A stretch of DNA of 64,000 nucleotides from the NCBI RefSeq assembly GCF_050589845.1, contig NZ_JBNGPA010000005.1, positions 124,001 to 188,000 on the forward strand. The letters run 5' to 3'. The DNA comes from Carboxylicivirga agarovorans (lineage in GTDB: Bacteria > Bacteroidota > Bacteroidia > Bacteroidales > Marinilabiliaceae). Under the pieces are notes generated by a model, which was not told the origin of the DNA, did not search any database, and saw only the letters and a list, made by a program, of their open reading frames with translations. Positions 59,141-64,000 of this stretch are shown piece by piece; the first letter of the stretch is position 1, and each line of letters starts with the position of its first letter. Both the position numbers and the translations under genes were made by a program.

Positions 59141-59232
59141 CAGTACCGAAGAATTACCGAAGAGGTGTCGAAGGATTACCGAAGAAGACTTCAGGAATTA
59201 CCGAAGAAACCCCAAATGTTTCCGAAGATACT
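59135..59232. repeat. Degenerate 11-bp tandem array, about nine units
   Basis: Units start at 59135, 59146, 59157, 59168, 59179, 59190, 59201, 59212 and 59222 (one 10-bp step). Consensus CCGAAGAATTA; best copies at 59146 (CCGAAGAATTA) and 59168 (TCGAAGGATTA), most drifted at 59190 (TTCAGGAATTA) and 59212. The first unit is the 3' arm of the hairpin. Confidence 0.75.
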
Positions 59233-59442
59233 TGAAGGCAAATATTTCTTACTTTCTTCCTGTTTATTATTCAGCAAGTTGAATTATTGTTAAACACAAC
59301 TAGCAACAACCTATTTGGATTATTTGTCGTTAAATTGCTCATTTGAATGGATATGATCAATTTTCCGGGAATAGTTACAAGTTGATTCAGGTACTTGTAT
59401 GGTGGGTAGAATTATTGAATAGTCTTTTAATAATTACTACGT

Positions 59443-59479
59443 ATATACCTGTCAGGATATTGAATCCTGACTGGTATAT
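59443..59479. repeat. 37-bp palindrome
   Basis: ATATACC-T-GTCAGGAT, loop ATTGA, then ATCCTGAC-T-GGTATAT: fifteen pairs with one symmetric T-T mismatch. No T run. It could be an operator, a recombination site or the remnant of a small element. Confidence 0.7.
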
Positions 59480-59667
59480 TAGTGCACATCCATACACTAG
59501 GTTATATAGGGCCTGCCTGTTTTCAACCACAACTTCAATTACAGGACTCACTCAACAGTAGTTGATGACCTGAACTCTATGGCAGGAGTCAACATCAGTA
59601 GGTGATTCTGAATGACCAACTATCGCCAGGCTCTGTTATAATGCAATTAGTGCTCGTTCTAAACCTA

Positions 59668-61104
59668 TTATACAGCCTCCTTTTTCCACCGTCCTTTTTT
59701 AAACAGGTATGCTGCCAACAATGTCATCGCGGCTTCGGCAATAATTATCGCGTAAAAAGCTCCCTCTTCCTGCCAGCCTATTTGCAAGGCTAACACGTAA
59801 GCCAGTGGAATTTCAATCATCCAAAAGGCAATTATATTTATACGGGTCGGAGTCCTGGTATCGCCTGCTCCATTGAAAGCCTGTGTCATCACCATGCCTA
59901 TTCCATAAAAACCAAATCCATAGGCGACAATTCGTAAACACTGTTTACCGGAGTGAATGACCGCAAGATCATCGGTAAATAAACGTACAAACCATTCGGG
60001 AAAGACGATGAATAAAATACTTAATGACCCCAGGAAAACTAAATTAATACGTGCTACACCCCAAACCGCTTTTTCAGCCCGTTCAGGCTCACGAGCCCCC
60101 AGGTTTTGACCTACCAAAGTCGCTGCTGCATTGCTAAGCCCCCACGATGGCAACAACGAAAATAAAATTATCCGTATGCCAATGGTATAACCTGCCACTA
60201 CCTCACTTCCAAAATTTGAAATAATTCGAACCAGAAAAATCCAGCTTGAAGTCGCGATCAATGATTGAGCGATGCCACCCAATGAAATTTTGAGAAGATG
60301 CTTAATGCGTTGTGACTCTATGGCAAGCTTTAAACCTGACAAACGGATTCGTCCTTTACCTTTCCAAAGGATATATAGTTGATAAGCAACCGCAATTCCT
60401 CGTCCGATATTTGTTGCCACGGCAGCACCAGCTATACCCAGTTCAGGAAATGGTCCGATGCCAAAGATCAGTATAGGATCCAAGATCATATTCAGCCCGT
60501 TGGCAATCCACAAAACACGCATGGCTATCGCCGCATCTCCTGCGCCTCTGAAAATCGCATTATTAATAAACAGAAGCATGATCACCAAATTACCTCCAAA
60601 CATGATCGATGTATAGGTGGATAATTCATCAACTATGATGGCTGAAGCACCCATCAAACGCAAGAGATCTTTGGCGAACACAATTCCCGGAATGGCAATT
60701 ATCAAAGAAATAGCGATTCCTGTTATGATGGCCTGAAGCGCTTCTTTCGAAGCTTCCTGTTCATTTTTTTCTCCAATACGCCTCGAAACCAGGGCTGTTG
60801 TTGCCATGCTCAGACCAAAAGCAATGGCATAAATAACTGTCAGAACAGATTCGGTAATACCAACTGTAGCTACGGCATCGGCTCCCAATTTACCTACAAA
60901 GTAAATATCAACCACTGCAAATACCGATTCCATGATCATCTCTAACACCATTGGTATAGCCAGTAAAAATACGGCTCTACTTAATGGAATCCGGGTATAA
61001 TCATGAGAAGTTCCGGCTAAAGCGTCTTTAAAATCGTTCCAGATATTACTCAATTTATTCTTATTTAGTTTTCGCAATAATATACTGCTATTTTGCTTAG
61101 TCAT
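59668..61104 (-). CDS. MATE-family efflux transporter
   Basis: 478-aa inner-membrane antiporter with twelve predicted helices in two MatE halves. AVFLLAIPMVLEMIMESVFAVVDIYFVGKLGADAVATVG is the family N-terminal block; the second half opens LLKISLGGIAQSLIATSSWIFLVRI, and NAAATLVGQNLGAREPERAEKAVWG is the conserved inter-helix segment. The subfamily is that of NorM/DinF-like Bacteroidota exporters of cationic drugs; actual substrate unknown. Its ATG (61102-61104) lies inside the end of a 43-aa upstream ORF, which may control its translation. Confidence 0.92.
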   Translation of the reverse strand: MTKQNSSILLRKLNKNKLSNIWNDFKDALAGTSHDYTRIPLSRAVFLLAIPMVLEMIMESVFAVVDIYFVGKLGADAVATVGITESVLTVIYAIAFGLSMATTALVSRRIGEKNEQEASKEALQAIITGIAISLIIAIPGIVFAKDLLRLMGASAIIVDELSTYTSIMFGGNLVIMLLFINNAIFRGAGDAAIAMRVLWIANGLNMILDPILIFGIGPFPELGIAGAAVATNIGRGIAVAYQLYILWKGKGRIRLSGLKLAIESQRIKHLLKISLGGIAQSLIATSSWIFLVRIISNFGSEVVAGYTIGIRIILFSLLPSWGLSNAAATLVGQNLGAREPERAEKAVWGVARINLVFLGSLSILFIVFPEWFVRLFTDDLAVIHSGKQCLRIVAYGFGFYGIGMVMTQAFNGAGDTRTPTRINIIAFWMIEIPLAYVLALQIGWQEEGAFYAIIIAEAAMTLLAAYLFKKGRWKKEAV

Positions 61105-61228
61105 CGTGTTTTAATTTTTGTCGTAACATGAATTTTGAATGAATTATTGTTTTAAAGAATGCATCTGATGCATAAAACAATGGGGTGCAATTGCACACGA
61201 TTACAGGATAAACAGCTAGTGTCATCAT
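61097..61228 (-). CDS. 43-aa ORF overlapping the MATE start, possible regulatory leader peptide
   Basis: ATG at 61226-61228 with a complete Shine-Dalgarno AAGGAGG 8 nt upstream (61237-61243); stop TAA at 61097-61099, overlapping the MATE ATG by 8 nt. Product: MMTLAVYPVIVCNCTPLFYA, then SDAFFKTIIHSKFMLRQKLK, ending HDD. Hydrophobic N-terminus, basic end. The coding region holds a 12-bp palindrome (GTGCAATTGCAC, 61185-61196) and a large hairpin (arms 61146-61153/61074-type: ATTGTTTT with AAAACAAT, plus ATGCATC with GATGCAT, 61146-61181). The design recalls drug-inducible leader ORFs upstream of resistance genes. No homologue is known to me. Confidence 0.5.
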   Translation of the reverse strand: MMTLAVYPVIVCNCTPLFYASDAFFKTIIHSKFMLRQKLKHDD

Positions 61229-61459
61229 GGTAGAATCCTCCTTAATTAATTTGTTAAATAAAAAATGAAATGAATTGATACAATGAGACGACCTTCTTAG
61301 AAGATATAGCAGACGCTATTGGTCGGATATGAATATGTATTGCTCATTGTCATCATAATGACACAAAGTTGTGTTTAATTCATAAGAAACACAAGTACTT
61401 GAGAAAAAAACACTTAATTTTTATTTACTTTGCTTTAACCGACATCAAAAACTAATACT
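61229..61459. other. Divergent control region between the MATE leader and the small membrane protein
   Basis: 231 bases with several dyads: ACACAA-AG-TTGTGT (61361-61374), TGTCAT-CATA-ATGACA (61349-61364) and CTTCT-T-AGAAG (61293-61303). They are candidate regulator sites. On the plus strand TACTTTG (61426-61432) resembles a -7 element one base short, 28 nt before the next gene. Confidence 0.4.
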
Positions 61460-61792
61460 ATGCAAGACCAAAGCCGTCTGATCTCTACAGTAAGCTATAT
61501 CACCATTGTTGGCTGGATTATAGCACTAATTCTTCGTCAGAATGAAAACCCTAAAAGTGAATTAAGCCTTTTTCATATCAGACAATCCTTTGGATTGATG
61601 GTACTTTCCTTTGCAGCCTCCATAGCTCAGGTTATACTGGCTGGTATCTCACTAGGTCTAATTGGAAAAGTTATCTGGATCTGTGTTTTTGCCCTTTGGC
61701 TGATCGGATTGATTGGTGCCATTCAGGGGCGATTTTCCAAAGTCCCTTTTATCGGTGACTGGATACAGGACAATATGCGGTTTATTGGGTAA
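61460..61792 (+). CDS. Small multi-helix membrane protein (DUF4870/Tic20-like)
   Basis: 110 aa with three hydrophobic segments (about 8-26, 44-64, 68-90). The pattern begins QDQSRLISTVSYITIVGWIIALILRQ and LFHIRQSFGLMVLSFA, typical of the small DUF4870-like proteins described as import-component-like. No function is established. It faces the HD-domain gene with 1 nt between stops. Confidence 0.7.
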   Translation: MQDQSRLISTVSYITIVGWIIALILRQNENPKSELSLFHIRQSFGLMVLSFAASIAQVILAGISLGLIGKVIWICVFALWLIGLIGAIQGRFSKVPFIGDWIQDNMRFIG

Positions 61793-61793
61793 A

Positions 61794-62333
61794 TCATAAG
61801 AACATTTCACACCATTCGTCAAATCGCTTCACCTGATGCACTCCATGCTTTAGCATCGATTTCCTTATTTTATCAATGCTTTTAGCTTTGGTCAATGCTC
61901 GACTTTTGCTATAAAATTTATCAGCAAAACAAATGATCTGTTCTTCAATTGAAAGTGGCAGCATATTTCGTTGGGGCACCGGTAACTGCTGTTTCTGAAT
62001 ATCAATCATTGATAATCCTGTACCTGTATGACGCTCACATACCAGTGCATGTTTGGGGTAACCTTCCTTTTCCAATAACTCACGGCCTAAATAACCATGA
62101 CAGATATAGGGGTAAATGCCCTGACAATGTAAATCGGGCGCGTTAGTCATATAGATGCCAATATCATGTAGCATGGAAGCTTCAGATACAAATTGCGCAT
62201 CCGCCTCCAGCTCGGGATGATTGGACACAATATCCAGAGCCTTACTACGGACGGCATAGCTATGCTCGGTTAAGGTAACCCAGAGCGGGCTACCTTCAGC
62301 ATAGTATTTATTAATAATCTCTAATGGATTCAC
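61794..62333 (-). CDS. HD-domain phosphohydrolase at the end of the second his cluster
   Basis: 179 aa. HD-superfamily metal ligands are seen in LTEHSYAVRSKALD (His), SMLHDIGIY (His-Asp), CHGYLGRELL and CFADKFYSKSR (Asp). Small stand-alone HD proteins of this size often hydrolyse nucleotides or phosphate monoesters; the substrate is not evident. It follows hisIE after 2 nt, so it is probably co-transcribed with it. Whether it acts in histidine synthesis is unknown. Confidence 0.8.
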   Translation of the reverse strand: MNPLEIINKYYAEGSPLWVTLTEHSYAVRSKALDIVSNHPELEADAQFVSEASMLHDIGIYMTNAPDLHCQGIYPYICHGYLGRELLEKEGYPKHALVCERHTGTGLSMIDIQKQQLPVPQRNMLPLSIEEQIICFADKFYSKSRALTKAKSIDKIRKSMLKHGVHQVKRFDEWCEMFL

Positions 62334-62335
62334 CT

Positions 62336-62935
62336 TTATTTATGTCGACTTTTTAATTCGCGGGCCAGATCTTCAATTCGATAGCCTTTATGAGTTAATA
62401 AAACAATCAGGTGGTATAACAAATCTGCCCCCTCATAAAGGAAGTTCTCATCATCATTCGCCATAGCACCAATAACCGTTTCAATAGCCTCTTCACCAAC
62501 TTTTTGAGTTATCGTTCTTACTCCTTTGGTAAACAATTTGGTTGTATATGAACCTTCCGGCATCTCCTCTTTGCGCCTGTCAATAAAGTCCTGAAGCGTT
62601 TTTAAGAACAGGATATCATCAACTGAATTTTCTTCACCCCAGCAGGTATCAGTTCCCTTATGACAAACAGGACCAACAGGTTTTACCTTAATTAGCAAAG
62701 TATCATCATCACAATCGACTGACATAGAAACAACATTCAGAAAATTACCTGATTCTTCTCCTTTTGTCCACAAACGTTCTTTCGTGCGTGAATAAAAAGT
62801 TACTTTTCGCTCTTCTTTCGTCTTTTCGTAGGCTTCCTCATTCATAAATCCCAGCATCAGTACTTTGCTGGTGGCGGCATCTTGAATAATGGCAGGAACA
62901 AGACCGTTCTCTAGTTTATCGTAGTTAATCGTCAT
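62336..62935 (-). CDS. hisIE: Bifunctional phosphoribosyl-AMP cyclohydrolase / phosphoribosyl-ATP pyrophosphatase
   Basis: Steps 2 and 3 of histidine synthesis. 199 aa. HisI domain (1-110): MLGFMNEEAYEKTKEERKVTFYSRTKERLWTKGEESGN, DCDDDTLLIKV and PVCHKGTDTCWG (metal-binding Cys and Asp). HisE domain (112-199): GSYTTKLFTKGVRTITQKVGEEAIETVIGA and DLLYHLIVLL. Eighteen nt after hisF. Confidence 0.97.
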   Translation of the reverse strand: MTINYDKLENGLVPAIIQDAATSKVLMLGFMNEEAYEKTKEERKVTFYSRTKERLWTKGEESGNFLNVVSMSVDCDDDTLLIKVKPVGPVCHKGTDTCWGEENSVDDILFLKTLQDFIDRRKEEMPEGSYTTKLFTKGVRTITQKVGEEAIETVIGAMANDDENFLYEGADLLYHLIVLLTHKGYRIEDLARELKSRHK

Positions 62936-62953
62936 TATATCGTATTTATAGTT

Positions 62954-63712
62954 CTATAATCGAATTGGAATACCCTCTTTATTCAGGTAAGCTTTTAAGT
63001 CGGGAATTGGTATTTCTTTAAAATGAAAAATACTGGCTGCCAGTCCTGCATCAGCTTTACCTACGGTGAAAACATCTTTAAAATGCTCCATGGCTCCTGC
63101 ACCTCCTGATGCAATGATCGGTATATTCAACTCATCGCTTAGTTTTGCTAAAGCCTCATTGGCGAATCCCTGCTTTACCCCATCATGATCCATACTGGTG
63201 AAAAGTATTTCACCTGCACCCCGTTCTTCACACTCCCGGGCCCATGTAAAGAGTTGTTTATCAGTCGGAATTCGTCCTCCGTTAACTGTAACAGTCCAAT
63301 CATCTCCCTGCTGGTGCTTGGCATCAATGGCCGCCACAACAAACTGGCTGCCAAAATTCTGAGCCAAATCACTTATTAATTGAGGATTGCGAACGGCTGA
63401 AGAATTGACAGAAATCTTATCTGCTCCTGCGTTTAGTAAGGCATCAGCGTCACTCAACTCACTAATTCCTCCACCCACAGTAAAAGGGATGTTAATATTT
63501 CGTGCTATTCGTTTTACCAGGTCAACAAATGTTTTGCGTCCTTCGTGACTAGCTGTAATATCAAGAAACACCAGCTCATCAGCACCTTGCTCAGCGTATA
63601 AAGCCCCCAATTCAACCGGATCCCCTACTTCTTTAATTTCCACAAACTTGACACCCTTTACGGTTTGTCCATTCTTAATATCAAGGCATGGTATAATTCG
63701 TTTTGCTAGCAT
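62954..63712 (-). CDS. hisF: Imidazole glycerol phosphate synthase subunit HisF
   Basis: Cyclase half of the glutamine-dependent synthase, a (beta/alpha)8 barrel. 252 aa: MLAKRIIPCLDIKNGQTVKGVKF with catalytic Asp11, DITASHEGR, VGGGISELSDADALLNAGADKISVNS, and DHDGVKQGF with the second catalytic Asp. Lies 11 nt after hisA, before hisIE. Confidence 0.98.
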   Translation of the reverse strand: MLAKRIIPCLDIKNGQTVKGVKFVEIKEVGDPVELGALYAEQGADELVFLDITASHEGRKTFVDLVKRIARNINIPFTVGGGISELSDADALLNAGADKISVNSSAVRNPQLISDLAQNFGSQFVVAAIDAKHQQGDDWTVTVNGGRIPTDKQLFTWARECEERGAGEILFTSMDHDGVKQGFANEALAKLSDELNIPIIASGGAGAMEHFKDVFTVGKADAGLAASIFHFKEIPIPDLKAYLNKEGIPIRL

Positions 63713-63723
63713 GTGATTCGTTA

Positions 63724-64000
63724 TTAAACAAACTTTTCAAGTTCTTTCAGGTTAATCTTTCCTTCATATATGGCTTTCCCAAATATAACTGCGGGAATAT
63801 TAGCTTCTGCTAATGATTCAATATCAGCAAGCATACTAACTCCTCCACTAGCTACCAGATATAAGTCCGGTAACTGGTCCATTATCTCTTTGTACAGATC
63901 AATAGCCGGTCCTTGCAACATCCCATCCTTACTGATATCTGTACAAATGACCTTTTTAATACCTTTATCTGTATAATCCTTAATGAAAGGGATGAGCTCC
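63724..64000 (-). CDS. hisA: Phosphoribosylformimino-5-aminoimidazole carboxamide ribotide isomerase (partial)
   Basis: Only the C-terminal 91 codons are in the window; the start lies beyond base 64000. Visible features: VICTDISKDGMLQGPAIDLYKE, containing the catalytic Asp/Thr segment, and ASGGVSMLADIESLAEANIPAVIFGKAIYEGKI, the phosphate-binding loop of the barrel. First visible gene of hisA-hisF-hisIE-HD; hisH is probably upstream, outside the window. Confidence 0.95.
   Translation of the reverse strand, partial: ELIPFIKDYTDKGIKKVICTDISKDGMLQGPAIDLYKEIMDQLPDLYLVASGGVSMLADIESLAEANIPAVIFGKAIYEGKINLKELEKFV

Larger units (their letters stand above)
58804..59667. other. 864-bp intergenic region with structured repeats, no convincing gene
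   Basis: The largest gene-free stretch of the window. It contains a 10-bp direct repeat pair (AAAATAACAT, about 59033-59052), a strong hairpin with the 11-bp array (59101-59232) and a 37-bp palindrome (59443-59479). Two plus-strand open frames (37 codons from 58926 and 72 codons from 59343) have no ribosome-binding site; the second runs through the palindrome, so neither is called. Confidence 0.6.

Noticed and set aside
59343..59561. 72-codon plus-strand frame in the large gap
   Set aside because: It crosses the 37-bp palindrome, lacks a ribosome-binding site, and has no recognisable domain.

Overview
This window comes from the chromosome of a Bacteroidota bacterium, most likely a Bacteroidales/Marinilabiliales-type lineage; I cannot name the species. 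The evidence is: (1) promoters of the Bacteroidota type (TTTG, 19-20 nt, TAnnTTTG) before the tRNA-Val cluster, the his leader and, with one mismatch, pssA; (2) a ribosomal-protein supercluster in which fusA is followed directly by rpsJ with no tuf, and secY directly by map with no adk; (3) family markers such as DUF4492-cydA-cydB, a Reg_prop/Y_Y_Y sensor ending in a SpoIIE phosphatase, a pseudo-receiver/PPDK_N fusion protein and a short KxYxKP peptide gene. Base composition is moderately AT-rich throughout, with no large horizontally acquired island, prophage, insertion sequence or CRISPR array.

Layout. 1-9.4 kb: the end of a PIN-PhoH gene, folC, three almost identical tRNA-Val(UAC) genes with their own promoter and terminator, a small unrecognised peptide gene, ettA, a receiver-cyclase, a WbuC-type cupin, a PAS-HTH regulator, a tiny winged-helix protein and hisS. 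9.7-19 kb: hutH, ychF, a large Reg_prop sensor-phosphatase, gltA and eno. 19-37 kb (minus strand): 33 contiguous str/S10/spc/alpha genes from rpsL to rplQ, including rpmJ and rpmD, which are easy to miss because they are short. 37-45 kb: secreted M28 peptidase, fabD with a structured leader, acs and the PPDK_N fusion. 45-51 kb (minus strand): a histidine operon hisG-hisD-hisC-(secreted alpha/beta hydrolase)-hisB. 51-62 kb: bacteriohemerythrin, pssA, cytochrome bd oxidase with two small membrane proteins, an ECF sigma factor, a lipoprotein metallopeptidase, a MATE exporter with a small upstream ORF, and a small membrane protein. 61.8-64 kb (minus strand): the second histidine cluster hisA-hisF-hisIE plus an HD-domain phosphohydrolase.

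The main discovery candidate is the leader of hisG. Behind one canonical promoter lie two complete histidine leader-peptide attenuators in series. Each has a short ORF with five His codons, followed by an intrinsic terminator whose 5' arm can instead pair with the end of that leader ORF. The second module shows a 10-bp antiterminator helix. The two terminators share most of their stem, which suggests a duplication. Read-through into hisG would need antitermination at both, an arrangement that could act as a two-input gate.

Secondary findings are a family of degenerate tandem arrays with strict short periods (7, 8 or 11 bp) in at least six intergenic spacers; a 43-aa ORF with a Shine-Dalgarno sequence that overlaps the MATE start by 8 nt and carries strong hairpins, a possible translational-attenuation leader; a 44-aa single-helix protein after cydB; and a possible small RNA at about 6.5 kb. 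All conclusions come from reading the sequence; no searches or folding programs were run.
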